A stretch of DNA of 64,000 nt from Streptomyces ardesiacus (GTDB lineage Bacteria; Actinomycetota; Actinomycetes; Streptomycetales; Streptomycetaceae), in NCBI RefSeq assembly GCF_003112575.1, contig NZ_BEWC01000010.1, forward strand, positions 310,001 through 374,000, given 5' to 3'. The translations under genes were made by a program, and so were the position numbers. Positions within the stretch are counted from its first letter, which is position 1; every line of letters begins with the position of its first letter. The notes beneath the pieces were generated by a model. It did not search any database. It was not told where the DNA came from and saw nothing but the letters and a program-made list of their open reading frames with translations. Of the stretch, positions 33,793 to 42,207 are shown piece by piece.

Positions 33793-35694
33793 ATGACACC
33801 GCTCGACGGCCTCCTGGCCGACCACCGCCCGTTCGCCCTGCTCCGCCGCCGCGCCCCCGGTCACGACCACGACCTCGTGGAGCTGCTGACCGGCCCGGTC
33901 ACGGAGTACGCCACGCTCGCCGAACTGCCCGACGAGGGGCTGGCGCTCGTCCCCTTCCGGCAGATCCGCGAGCGCGGCTTCGACGTCCGCGACGACGGCA
34001 CCCCGCTGCTGATGCTCACCCCCGAGGAGCGGTGGACGCTCCCGCTCGCCGAGGCGCTGGACCGGCTGCCCGCGCACGAGGTCCGGGTCGAGGGCGGTGG
34101 GTTCGACGTCGGCGACGAGGAGTACGCGCGGATCGTCGGCCGGGTGCTGGACGAGGAGATCGGGCGGGGCGAGGGCGCCAACTTCGTGATCCGGCGGACG
34201 TACGAGGGCCGGATCCCCGGGTTCGGGCGGGCCGACGCGCTGGCGCTGTTCCGGCGGCTCCTGGAGGGCGAGCGGGGCGCGTACTGGACGTTCGTCGTGC
34301 ACACCGGGGACCGGACGCTGGTCGGGGCCAGCCCGGAGGTGCACGTGCGGATGTCCGGGGGCACGGTCGTCATGAACCCGATCAGCGGCACGTACCGCTA
34401 CCCCGCCGAGGGCCCGACCCCCGAGCACCTGCTCGGTTTCCTCGCCGACGGCAAGGAGATCGAGGAGCTGTCGATGGTCGTCGACGAGGAACTGAAGATG
34501 ATGTGCACCGTCGGCGACATGGGCGGGGTGGTCGTCGGCCCGCGCCTGAAGGAGATGGCGCACCTCGCGCACACCGAGTACGAGCTGCGCGGGAAGTCCT
34601 CCCTGGACGCGCGGGAGGTGCTGCGGGAGACGATGTTCGCGGCGACGGTCACCGGCTCGCCCGTGCAGAACGCCTGCCGGGTCGTCGAACGGCACGAGAG
34701 CGGCGGGCGGGGCTACTACGCGGGCGCGCTGGCCCTGCTCGGGCGGGACCCGGGCGAGGGGCCGGGAAGTCCGGCCGGTCTCCAGACGCTCGACTCCCCC
34801 ATCCTGATCCGCACCGCCGACATCGACGCCGAGGGGCGGCTGCGGGTGCCGGTCGGCGCCACGCTGGTGCGCGGCTCGGACCCGGCGGGCGAGGTCGCCG
34901 AGACCCACGCCAAGGCGGCCGGGGTGCTGGCGGCTCTGGGCGTCCGTCCGTCCCGGCCGCGTGCGCGGGAGGAGCGGCCGGGACTGGCCGACGATCCCCG
35001 GGTGCGGGCCGCGCTGGACGGGCGCCGCGCCTCGCTCGCCCCGTTCTGGCTGCGGATGCAGGAACCGTCGGCCGCGCTGAGCGGACACGCGCTGGTCGTC
35101 GACGCGGAGGACACCTTCACGGCGATGCTCGCGCACGTCCTGCGCTCCTCGGGGCTGACGGTGAGCGTACGGCGCTACGACGAGCCGGGGCTGCGCGAGG
35201 CGGTGCTGGGGCACGAGGGCGGCCCGGTGGTGCTGGGTCCGGGCCCCGGCGACCCCTGCGACCCGGCCGACCCGAAGATGCGCTTCCTGCGGAACCTGAC
35301 CGCCGAGGTGCTCGGGGCGCACCGGCACGGCGTGCTCGGCGTCTGCCTCGGGCACGAGCTGATCGCGGCGGAGCTGGGGCTGGACATCGTGCGCAAGGAG
35401 GTGCCGTACCAGGGTGCGCAGACGGAGATCGACCTGTTCGGGCGGCCGGAGACGGTCGGCTTCTACAACAGCTTCACCGCCCGCTGCGACGACGCGGTCG
35501 CCGCCGAACTGGCCGCGCACGGCATCGAGGTGAGCCGCTCGGTGGGCGGCGAGGTGCACGCGTTGCGGGGTCCGGCGTTCGCGGGCGTGCAGTTCCACCC
35601 GGAGTCGGTGCTGACCCTGAACGGCACCGCGATCGTGCGGGAGCTGGCCGGTCAGCTCCGCGGCACCAGCACGTTGTCCGAGCGGCGGCCCTGA
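33793..35694 (+). CDS. trpE: Anthranilate synthase, fused TrpE-TrpG
   Basis: Converts chorismate and glutamine to anthranilate. The 633-residue protein fuses the chorismate-binding domain (conserved TLVGASPEVHVRMSGG, NPISGTYRYP, EIEELSMVVDEELKMMC; residues about 100-390) to a class I glutamine amidotransferase (about 430-630). The latter has the nucleophile in GVCLGHELIAAELGL near residue 515 and FHPESVLT near 600. This fused form resembles PhzE-like proteins, but the Trp leader and attenuator upstream argue for a biosynthetic trp role. ATG at 33793 follows GAGAAGGACC. The 3' end overlaps the convergent dehydrogenase gene by 43 bases. Confidence 0.93.
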   Translation: MTPLDGLLADHRPFALLRRRAPGHDHDLVELLTGPVTEYATLAELPDEGLALVPFRQIRERGFDVRDDGTPLLMLTPEERWTLPLAEALDRLPAHEVRVEGGGFDVGDEEYARIVGRVLDEEIGRGEGANFVIRRTYEGRIPGFGRADALALFRRLLEGERGAYWTFVVHTGDRTLVGASPEVHVRMSGGTVVMNPISGTYRYPAEGPTPEHLLGFLADGKEIEELSMVVDEELKMMCTVGDMGGVVVGPRLKEMAHLAHTEYELRGKSSLDAREVLRETMFAATVTGSPVQNACRVVERHESGGRGYYAGALALLGRDPGEGPGSPAGLQTLDSPILIRTADIDAEGRLRVPVGATLVRGSDPAGEVAETHAKAAGVLAALGVRPSRPRAREERPGLADDPRVRAALDGRRASLAPFWLRMQEPSAALSGHALVVDAEDTFTAMLAHVLRSSGLTVSVRRYDEPGLREAVLGHEGGPVVLGPGPGDPCDPADPKMRFLRNLTAEVLGAHRHGVLGVCLGHELIAAELGLDIVRKEVPYQGAQTEIDLFGRPETVGFYNSFTARCDDAVAAELAAHGIEVSRSVGGEVHALRGPAFAGVQFHPESVLTLNGTAIVRELAGQLRGTSTLSERRP

Positions 35695-36647
35695 CGGTAG
35701 TCGAGGACGTTGCGCGCCGTCGTCTCGACGATCTGGCCGACGGCGTCCTCGGTGTAGTACGCCTGGTGGGAGGTGACCAGGACGTTCGGGAAGGTGACGA
35801 GGCGGGCCAGGGTGTCGTCCTCGACGGCCTCCAGGGACTTGTCGAGGAAGAACAGGCCCGCCTCCGCCTCGTACACGTCCAGGCCCACGCCCGCGAAGCG
35901 GCCCGAGCGCAGCTCGCCGACGAGGGCCGCGGTGTCGATCAGGCCGCCCCGGCTGGAGTTGATCAGGATGGCGTCGTCCCGCATCGACTTCAGCGCGGCG
36001 GCGTCGAGCAGGTGCCGGGTCTCGGGCATCAGCGGGACGTGCAGGGTGACCAGGTCGGAGCGGGCGAGCAGCTCGTCCTTCGGGACGTAGCGCATGCCGA
36101 GTTCGGCACAGGCCGGGTTCTCGGCGACGTCCCAGCCGAGCAGGCGCATGCCGAAGCCGTGGGCGATGCGGGCGAAGGCCTCGCCGATCTTGCCGGTGCC
36201 GAGGACGCCGGCGGTGCGGCCGTGCAGGTCGCGGCCCATCAGGCCGTCGAGGCGGAAGTCGAAGTCGCGGGTGCGGTTGGAGGCGCGCACGATCCGCCGG
36301 TTGACGGCCATGGCGAGGGCCCAGGCGAATTCGGCGACCGAGTGGGGCGAGTAGTACGACACGCGGGCCACGGTCATGCCGAGCCGCTCGGCCGTGGCCA
36401 GGTCGACGTTGTTGAAGCCGGTGGAGCGCTGGGCCACCATCCGGGTGCCGCCGGCCGCGAGGATCTCCAGGACCGCGGCGCCGAGGTCGGCGTTGACGGA
36501 CGTGGAGACGATCTCGTGGCCCGCCGCGATGGGGGCGGTGTCCTCGTTGAGGAAGACGTCCAGGCAGCGGACGTCTTCCTGGTCGCGGAAGGCCCGCTCG
36601 ATCAGGGGCTTCTCGTCGGCCTGGACGCCGAAGGCAAGGATCTCCAT
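35652..36647 (-). CDS. D-isomer-specific 2-hydroxyacid dehydrogenase
   Basis: A 331-residue NAD-dependent dehydrogenase, closest in pattern to D-lactate dehydrogenases. It shows RSTGFNNVDLATAERLGMTV near residue 75 with the YSPHSVAEFA motif, the Rossmann motif GVLGTGKIGEAFARIAHGFG near 145, the catalytic Arg in ILINSSRGGLIDTAALVGEL, and the His in LVTSHQAYYTEDA near 293. It may ferment or recycle pyruvate/2-oxoacids; the exact substrate is inference. Its last 43 bases overlap the end of trpE on the other strand. Confidence 0.9.
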   Translation of the reverse strand: MEILAFGVQADEKPLIERAFRDQEDVRCLDVFLNEDTAPIAAGHEIVSTSVNADLGAAVLEILAAGGTRMVAQRSTGFNNVDLATAERLGMTVARVSYYSPHSVAEFAWALAMAVNRRIVRASNRTRDFDFRLDGLMGRDLHGRTAGVLGTGKIGEAFARIAHGFGMRLLGWDVAENPACAELGMRYVPKDELLARSDLVTLHVPLMPETRHLLDAAALKSMRDDAILINSSRGGLIDTAALVGELRSGRFAGVGLDVYEAEAGLFFLDKSLEAVEDDTLARLVTFPNVLVTSHQAYYTEDAVGQIVETTARNVLDYRQGRRSDNVLVPRS

Positions 36648-36649
36648 GA

Positions 36650-36958
36650 CCGCTCCCGTCGTGGTGGGCTCCGGGCCGAATATACGGGCCCGGGCCTGCC
36701 CTCGCCGGTCAGCCGGAGGAGACGCCGGCCTCCTCGTACCGCGCCGGGCCGGCCGTCCTCGGGCGGGCCGTGACCTCGGCGGCCGGGGCGCGGGACGCCC
36801 GCGGGCACGCCGTACTCGTCGGCGAGGCGGGTGGCGACGCCGGGGCGTCCTCGCCGACGAGGGTGATCCGGGCCGCGACGCCGAGCGCGGCGAGGGTGTC
36901 CTCGATGCGCCGGATGCCGTCCCGCTCCCGGAGCCGCGGCCGCGGTCCCGCGCGCGGG
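36650..36958 (-). pseudogene. Decayed remnant of an unidentified gene
   Basis: No intact gene fits these 309 bases, but the minus strand reads PRLRERDGIRRIEDTL and AALGVAARITLVGEDA with protein-like composition. It then continues sensibly only after a frame change, as VATRLADEYGVPAG near 36790-36840. No start codon is available: the frame runs back into the response regulator gene. I read it as the frameshifted tail of a lost protein, but a GC-rich coincidence cannot be excluded. I do not recognise the family. Confidence 0.35.
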
Positions 36959-37666
36959 TCACGCGTCGTCCAGGCCCCGTTCTATCGCGTACCGCACCAG
37001 CTCCACGCGGTTGTGCAACTGGAGCTTGCCCAGGGTGTTCTGGACGTGGTTCTGCACGGTGCGGTGGGAGATGACGAGGCGTTCGGCGATCTGCTTGTAG
37101 CTCAGGCCCTTGGCCACCAGGCGCAGCACCTCGGTCTCCCGGTCGGTGAGCCGGGGCGCGCCGGGGTCGTCGGTGCCCGCGGCGGGCGCGGGTTCGGAGG
37201 CGAGGCGGCGGTACTCGCCGAGGACCAGTCCGGCCAGCCCCGGGGTGAAGACCGGGTCGCCGGCGGCGGTGCGGCGCACCGCGTCCCGCAGTTCCTCGGT
37301 GGAGGCGGACTTCAGCAGGTAGCCGGTCGCGCCGGACTTCACGGCCTCCAGCACGTCGGCGTGCTCCCCGCTCGCCGAGAGCACCAGGACGCGCAGCTTC
37401 GGGTCGGCGCCGACCACCTCCTTGCAGACCTGGACGCCGGGCTTGCCGGGCAGGTTGAGGTCGAGCACGAGGACGTCGGGCGCGGCGGCCGCGGCCCGGC
37501 GCACCGCCTGGTCGCCGTCGCCGGCGGTGGCGACGACGTCGAAGCCGGACTCGGCCAGGTCCCGGGCGACGGCGTCGCGCCACATCGGGTGGTCGTCGAC
37601 CACCATCACCCTGATCGCATCCGGCCGTTCGGGGTCCAAAGGTCCGGAGGTCCGTCGTTCAGTCAT
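36959..37666 (-). CDS. macR: MacR-type NarL/FixJ response regulator
   Basis: A 235-residue response regulator. The receiver domain has the acidic pair in RVMVVDDHPMW near residue 20, the phospho-acceptor Asp in VLVLDLNLPGKPG near 67 and the Lys in GYLLKSAS near 118. The LuxR-type output helix-turn-helix lies near 170-230 (LTDRETEVLRLVAKGLSYKQ). It overlaps the sensor kinase stop by 8 bases and is co-transcribed. Position just upstream of the glkA region matches S. coelicolor MacRS (SCO2120/2121), reported to control morphogenic membrane-protein genes; the assignment here is by synteny and family. Confidence 0.9.
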   Translation of the reverse strand: MTERRTSGPLDPERPDAIRVMVVDDHPMWRDAVARDLAESGFDVVATAGDGDQAVRRAAAAAPDVLVLDLNLPGKPGVQVCKEVVGADPKLRVLVLSASGEHADVLEAVKSGATGYLLKSASTEELRDAVRRTAAGDPVFTPGLAGLVLGEYRRLASEPAPAAGTDDPGAPRLTDRETEVLRLVAKGLSYKQIAERLVISHRTVQNHVQNTLGKLQLHNRVELVRYAIERGLDDA

Positions 37667-38900
37667 GGTCCGCTGCCTTCCCCCGTGCGGTGGTGCCGAC
37701 GGTCTTCTTCGGTGCCTTCAGTTCGACTTCCGTGCCCTGTCCGGGCACCGAGATCAGCTCGGCGGTGCCGCCGAGGTCGCGCAGCCGGCCGCGGATCGAG
37801 AGGGCCACGCCGAGCCGTCCCTCGCCCTCGGCCTCGGCGAGCCGCCCCTCCGGGATGCCGGGTCCCTCGTCGCGGACGGTGACGATCACCTCGTCCGGTT
37901 CGTCCTCGACCAGGATCCACGCGCGGGCCCGCTCGCCGACGTGCCGGCGGACGTTGTCCAGGGCGGCGCCCACGGCGGCGGCCAGCTCCCGTGCGGCACC
38001 GGGGGCGAGGAGCACCGGGGCGCCCGGCTCGGCGAGGTTCACCAGTGAACCGGCGTACGGGGCGAGCAGGGCGCGCAGGTCGACGGGACCGTCCGGGTCC
38101 GCCGCCTCCGGTTCCTCCACCTCCCGTACGACGGCGCCCTCGGCGGCGTCCTCCGACACGCGGGAGACGGGCACCAGGCCGCCGGAGACGAGGGTGCGCA
38201 GGGCCACCTCCTGCTCACCGGCGAGCCGGCCCAGCTCGGCCGCCTCGCCGCCGATGACGGCGCCCCGGCGCTGCACCATCGCCAGCACCTGGAGGACGCT
38301 GTCGTGGATGTCGCGGGCGAGCCGTTCGCGTTCCCTGGTCGCCGCCTCGATCTCCAGGGCGCGCGCGAGGGTGCGCTCGGAGGCGCGGGCGACCTCGACG
38401 ACGTAGCCGATGGCGATGGAGGCGACCCAGACGAGGACGACGTTGTGGACGGTGTCGCGGGCCGGGGTGCCGCGTTCGACCAGGTTGGCGACGGCGACGA
38501 GGGTGGAGGCGACGGCGGCCCAGCGCCAGCCGCCCTTGATGGCGAAGGCCAGCACGGAACCCGCGGTCCATATCGACGGCAGGGTCGGCCCGCCGTCCAT
38601 GACGCGCTCGTGGGCGTCGGCGAAGGGTGTGAGCAGGATGCCGGCCAGGGCGATGGTGAGGTCGGCGGCGAGGAACCGCTTGGTGCAGCTCGCGGCGTTC
38701 TGGACCTTGGGCAGGGTGGCCAGGGTCCACACGAGGAGGAGGGCGTAGTAGGCCACGGCGAGCCAGGGGCGGGCGAAGCCGGAGTGGGCGGTGGCGAAGA
38801 AACCGATCGCGTACAGCATGGTGAGCACGCGGTAGCCGGCGAGCGCGCGCCACAGCGGCAGCTCGACGGACATCCTCATGACTCTCTCGCGCCTGGCCAT
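37659..38900 (-). CDS. macS: MacS-type sensor histidine kinase
   Basis: A 413-residue membrane sensor of the NarL-partner type. Five or six hydrophobic segments occupy residues 15-170. The HisKA_3 dimerisation domain has the phospho-acceptor His in ERERLARDIHDSVLQVLAMV near residue 198. The ATPase domain has the N box GAALDNVRRHVGE and G box VRDEGPGIPEGR. The start ATG at 38900 has GGAGGGGAAG directly upstream. The signal is unknown, but with few loops outside, a membrane-state signal is likely. Confidence 0.9.
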   Translation of the reverse strand: MARRERVMRMSVELPLWRALAGYRVLTMLYAIGFFATAHSGFARPWLAVAYYALLLVWTLATLPKVQNAASCTKRFLAADLTIALAGILLTPFADAHERVMDGGPTLPSIWTAGSVLAFAIKGGWRWAAVASTLVAVANLVERGTPARDTVHNVVLVWVASIAIGYVVEVARASERTLARALEIEAATRERERLARDIHDSVLQVLAMVQRRGAVIGGEAAELGRLAGEQEVALRTLVSGGLVPVSRVSEDAAEGAVVREVEEPEAADPDGPVDLRALLAPYAGSLVNLAEPGAPVLLAPGAARELAAAVGAALDNVRRHVGERARAWILVEDEPDEVIVTVRDEGPGIPEGRLAEAEGEGRLGVALSIRGRLRDLGGTAELISVPGQGTEVELKAPKKTVGTTARGKAADHD

Positions 38901-38937
38901 CTTCCCCTCCCCCGAACGCCCGGTGCTCCTGTCCGCC

Positions 38938-39687
38938 CTAGGTCCCGGTCCGGCTCCTGTCGGCCCTGGCCGCCGCCTTGCCCGCTTCCTTCTCGGCCTT
39001 CGCCGCCTCCGCGAGCTGTCGCTTCATGGCGGTCGCGTACATGTCGACGTACTCCTGGCCGGAGAGCTTCATGATCTCGTACATGACCTCGTCGGTCACC
39101 GCGCGGAGCACGAAGCGGTCGTGCTCCATGCCCTGGTAGCGGGTGAAGTCGAGCGGGCTGCCGATGCGGATGCCCGGGCGCATCAGCTTCGGCATCACCT
39201 GGCCGGGCGGCTGGATCTTCTCGGTGTCGATCATGGCGACCGGGATGACGGGCGCGCCGGTGGCCAGGGCCACGCGCGCGAGGCCGCCCGGCTTGCCGCG
39301 GTAGAGGCGGCCGTCCGGGGAGCGGGTGCCCTCGGGGTAGATGCCGAACAGCTCGCCGCGTTCCAGGACCTCTATGCCGCTCCTGATGGCGGCCTCGCCC
39401 GCGCCGCGCACGCCGGAGCGGTCCACCGGGAGCTGGCCCACGCCCTTGAAGAAGGCGGCGGTCAGCCTGCCCTTGACCCCGGGGGTGTTGAAGTACTCGG
39501 CCTTGGCGATGAAGGTCACCTTGCGGTCGAGGACGGCGGGCAGGAAGAACGAGTCGGAGAACGAGAGGTGGTTGCTCGCCAGAATGGCGGGGCCCTCGGC
39601 CGGGATGTGCTCAAGGCCCTCCACCCAGGGCCGGAAGGCGAGCTTCAGCGACCCCCCGACGGTGACCTTCATCGCGCCGTACAACAA
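38938..39687 (-). CDS. 1-acyl-glycerol-3-phosphate acyltransferase (PlsC family)
   Basis: A 249-residue peripheral membrane acyltransferase that probably adds the second acyl chain in phosphatidic acid synthesis. It has the HX4D catalytic motif in SNHLSFSDSFFLP near residue 37, and the YPEGTRSPDGRLYRGKPGG motif near 117 for glycerol-phosphate binding. The C-terminus is Ala/Lys-rich. The TTG start at 39687 is supported by GGGAGG seven bases upstream. In M. tuberculosis the related Rv2182c lies in the same conserved block. It may act on a lipid made with the nearby acyl-CoA ligase and PimB'-like enzyme. Confidence 0.9.
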   Translation of the reverse strand: MLYGAMKVTVGGSLKLAFRPWVEGLEHIPAEGPAILASNHLSFSDSFFLPAVLDRKVTFIAKAEYFNTPGVKGRLTAAFFKGVGQLPVDRSGVRGAGEAAIRSGIEVLERGELFGIYPEGTRSPDGRLYRGKPGGLARVALATGAPVIPVAMIDTEKIQPPGQVMPKLMRPGIRIGSPLDFTRYQGMEHDRFVLRAVTDEVMYEIMKLSGQEYVDMYATAMKRQLAEAAKAEKEAGKAAARADRSRTGT

Positions 39688-39823
39688 CCGAGTGCCTCCC
39701 GTGTGTGAGGTTCAGACCTTAACCCGCGCCGCCGTCAATGGCCCCGACGGCCCTGGTCGGTGTCCGTGCGGTCGCGTACGGTGAAAGACCCGCGAGTCCC
39801 CCTTGACGACAGGAGACCGAGAC

Positions 39824-40627
39824 GTGCCGGTGCTGCCCGGAGCCGAGCCGTTCCGCCACGAGGGCGGGGAGACCGGCGTCCTCCTCTGCCACGGTTTCAC
39901 CGGCTCCCCGCAGTCGCTGCGCCCCTGGGCCCGGTACCTGGCCGAGCGCGGTCTGACCGTGTCGCTGCCGCTGCTGCCCGGACACGGCACGCGCTGGGAG
40001 GACATGCAGGTCACCGGCTGGCAGGACTGGTACGCGGAGGTGGACCGCGAGCTGCGCGCCCTGCGCGAGCGCTGCGCCCGGGTCTTCGTGGCCGGCCTGT
40101 CCATGGGCGGTGCCCTGGCGCTGCGGCTCGCCGCGAAGCACGGCGACGCGGTCGAGGGCGTCGTCCTGGTGAACCCGGCGAACCGGATGCACGGCGTCGC
40201 CCAGCACGCCCTGCCGGTCCTGCGCCACCTGGTGCCCGCCACGAAGGGCATCGCCAGCGACATCGCCAAGCCGCTCAGCACGGAGCTGGGGTACGACCGG
40301 GTGCCGCTGCACTCGGCGCACTCGCTGCGCGCCTTCTTCCGGCTGGCCGACGGCGACCTGCCGCAGGTGACCCAGCCGCTGCTGTTGCTGCGCAGCCCGC
40401 AGGACCATGTGGTGCCGCCGGCCGACTCGGCGCGGATCCTGGGCCGGGTGTCGTCGACGGACGTGACGGAGATCCTGCTGGAACACAGCTACCACGTGGC
40501 GACGTTGGACCACGATGCGGACCGGATCTTCGCGGAGAGCGTCGCGTTCATCGGCCGGCTCGCACCCGGTTCCGTCAGGGAACCGGAGACCGGTCTCGGC
40601 AAGGAAGGGACGGCCGCAGGTGGCTGA
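39824..40627 (+). CDS. Alpha/beta-hydrolase, carboxylesterase/lipase type
   Basis: A 267-residue cytosolic hydrolase similar to the Est30/monoacylglycerol lipase group. It has the oxyanion motif CHGFTGSPQSLRP near residue 25, the nucleophile elbow AGLSMGGALALRLA near 92, Asp in LLLRSPQDHVVPP near 193, and His in EHSYHVATLD near 223. GTG at 39824 is chosen for AGGAGA at a distance of seven. The next gene overlaps its stop by 8 bases. Divergent from the PlsC-like gene, which suggests lipid turnover. Confidence 0.88.
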   Translation: MPVLPGAEPFRHEGGETGVLLCHGFTGSPQSLRPWARYLAERGLTVSLPLLPGHGTRWEDMQVTGWQDWYAEVDRELRALRERCARVFVAGLSMGGALALRLAAKHGDAVEGVVLVNPANRMHGVAQHALPVLRHLVPATKGIASDIAKPLSTELGYDRVPLHSAHSLRAFFRLADGDLPQVTQPLLLLRSPQDHVVPPADSARILGRVSSTDVTEILLEHSYHVATLDHDADRIFAESVAFIGRLAPGSVREPETGLGKEGTAAGG

Positions 40628-41237
40628 GCACGACTCCGACCGTGAGGACCGCGAGGAGCGGGGCGTGGGGCGGGAGCACCGCGAGGGGCCGGAGCGCGCG
40701 GCGGAGGGCGGGCCCGAGGCGCAGGGCACGCCCTTCGACGAGGGCGCCGCCTGGGACGCGATCGTCGCCGGGTACGGGGAGGAGCCCCCGGACCCGCCGG
40801 GCGCGAAGCCCTTCAAGTCGGTCGAGGACCTGGCCCTGCTGGAGACCGAGGTGAACGACGAGAAGCCCGCGGCGGACCGGCCCTCCCCCGACCGGCCGCT
40901 GGGCGGCTCCGTGGCGTTCGCGCCCGGTGTCGGCCCCCGCGACCACACGCCCGCCGAGCCCTCCGACGACGACTTCGACGCGGACGACGAGGGCCACTTC
41001 GTACCGCCCGAGCCGCCGCCGCTGCCCGACGCGGACGCCACGTCGAAGTTCGCCTGGCTGGGCGTGCTCGGCGGCCCGGTGCTGCTCCTGCTGGCGGTGG
41101 TGCTCGGCTGGGAGATGACCTGGTGGCTGACGACCCTGAGCATCGGCGGCTTCCTCGGCGGCTTCGCCACCCTGGTGGTGCGGATGCGGACGGGCGACGA
41201 GGACGACGACGACCCGGGGCGCGGCGCGGTGGTCTAG
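40620..41237 (+). CDS. Conserved membrane protein with acidic N-terminal half
   Basis: A 205-residue protein of unknown function. Residues 1-140 are hydrophilic, Glu/Asp/Pro-rich and presumably disordered, with the conserved-looking core FDEGAAWDAIVAGYGEEPPD and FKSVEDLALLE. Two closely spaced hydrophobic segments follow near 147-190 (FAWLGVLGGPVLLLLAVVLG), with a short acidic tail. The GTG start overlaps the hydrolase stop, so translation is coupled; the two proteins may act together. Confidence 0.8.
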   Translation: MAEHDSDREDREERGVGREHREGPERAAEGGPEAQGTPFDEGAAWDAIVAGYGEEPPDPPGAKPFKSVEDLALLETEVNDEKPAADRPSPDRPLGGSVAFAPGVGPRDHTPAEPSDDDFDADDEGHFVPPEPPPLPDADATSKFAWLGVLGGPVLLLLAVVLGWEMTWWLTTLSIGGFLGGFATLVVRMRTGDEDDDDPGRGAVV

Positions 41238-41272
41238 TCCCCCCGGGACCGCGGTCGCGCGCTCGCGGCCGG

Positions 41273-42037
41273 TCAGCCGGTCGTGGCGGGTACGCGGAGG
41301 GCGGTCAGGACCGGGAGATGGTCCGTGGCCGCCCTCAGGTCGTCCTCCGCCACCCCGGGCAGCCCCGCCGGCACCCCGCAGCCCAGCACCTCGACGCCCT
41401 CGGTGACGAAGACCGCGTCGATCCGGCGGTCCGGGGCGGCGGCCGGGAAGGTGTACTCCCCGCCCCAGGGCGCGGCGGTCCAGCAGTCACGCAGCCCGTC
41501 GCCGAGCCGCCGGAAGGTACGGCCGCCGGGACGCTCGTTCAGGTCGCCGCCCGCCACGGCGTGGGTGACGCCGAGGGCGGCCAGGTGGTCGAGGAGCAGC
41601 CCGGCCTGCTCGTGGCGCTCGTCCGGCCGCAGCGACAGGTGGGTGCTGAGGACGCCGAGACGGGCCCCGCCGATCCGGACCACGGCGGTGGCCAGGCCCC
41701 TGCGGTGCTGACCGGGGGTGAGCGGGAGCAGCACGTCCTCGGTGCGCTCCACGGTGGCCCGCAGGGAGCAGAGCAGCGCGGGGCCGGCCGCGGTGGCGCC
41801 GCCGGAGAGGAGGACCAGGTCGCTCGCGGCGGCGAGGCGGGTGATCTTCTTGCGCCAGCGGAAGAAGCGGGGGGCCTCCTGGAGGAGGACGAGGTCCGGT
41901 GCGCAGGCCTGGATGACGCGGGAGAGGGCGCCGGTGTCGTCGCGCAGCGAGCGGACGTTGTAGCTCAGGACGCGGATGACGGCGGAACCGTCGGGTTCTG
42001 TGCGGGAGTTGGGGAGCGCGGGAAGGGACGTTGCCAT
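41273..42037 (-). CDS. Endonuclease/exonuclease/phosphatase family hydrolase
   Basis: A 254-residue metal-dependent hydrolase of the EEP fold, with catalytic-site motifs VLSYNVRSL near residue 24, LVLLQEAPRF near 49, GVLSTHLSLRPDERHEQ near 130, AVAGGDLNERPG near 163 and the final ATDHLPVLTAL. There is no signal peptide. The substrate (nucleic acid, phosphoinositide or other) is not readable. The ATG at 42037 follows TAAATT by six bases with no ribosome binding site. Convergent with the membrane protein gene, 35-base gap. Confidence 0.85.
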   Translation of the reverse strand: MATSLPALPNSRTEPDGSAVIRVLSYNVRSLRDDTGALSRVIQACAPDLVLLQEAPRFFRWRKKITRLAAASDLVLLSGGATAAGPALLCSLRATVERTEDVLLPLTPGQHRRGLATAVVRIGGARLGVLSTHLSLRPDERHEQAGLLLDHLAALGVTHAVAGGDLNERPGGRTFRRLGDGLRDCWTAAPWGGEYTFPAAAPDRRIDAVFVTEGVEVLGCGVPAGLPGVAEDDLRAATDHLPVLTALRVPATTG

Positions 42038-42130
42038 GCGGTCAATTTACGGGACCGCATGATCGGCCGCCTTGTGGGCCGGGGCGCGGGGACGGCGGGC
42101 GAGTGCCGGTCCGTCGTGGCTCGTCGCGCC

Positions 42131-42165
42131 CGCGGGGCGGAGCCCCGAACGGACTCCGCCCCGCG
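42131..42165 (-). terminator. Terminator of glkA
   Basis: Perfect 12-bp arms (42131-42142 with 42154-42165) around an 11-base loop, about 45 bases after the glkA stop on the minus strand. Confidence 0.65.
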
Positions 42166-42207
42166 CGCCTTGGGTCGGGACGGTGCCCGCCGCTCGAAAA
42201 GCAACCG

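Noticed and set aside
30681..33794. Open frame of over 1000 codons antisense to the amidase gene
   Set aside because: Its repetitive sequence mirrors the repeats of the sense gene, and it has no domain pattern; the sense frame has a signal peptide and catalytic motifs.
33793..35694. PhzE or PabAB identity for the fused chorismate enzyme
   Set aside because: The fusion order is compatible, but the Trp-rich leader and attenuator directly upstream fit anthranilate synthesis for tryptophan, and no phenazine or folate genes adjoin.
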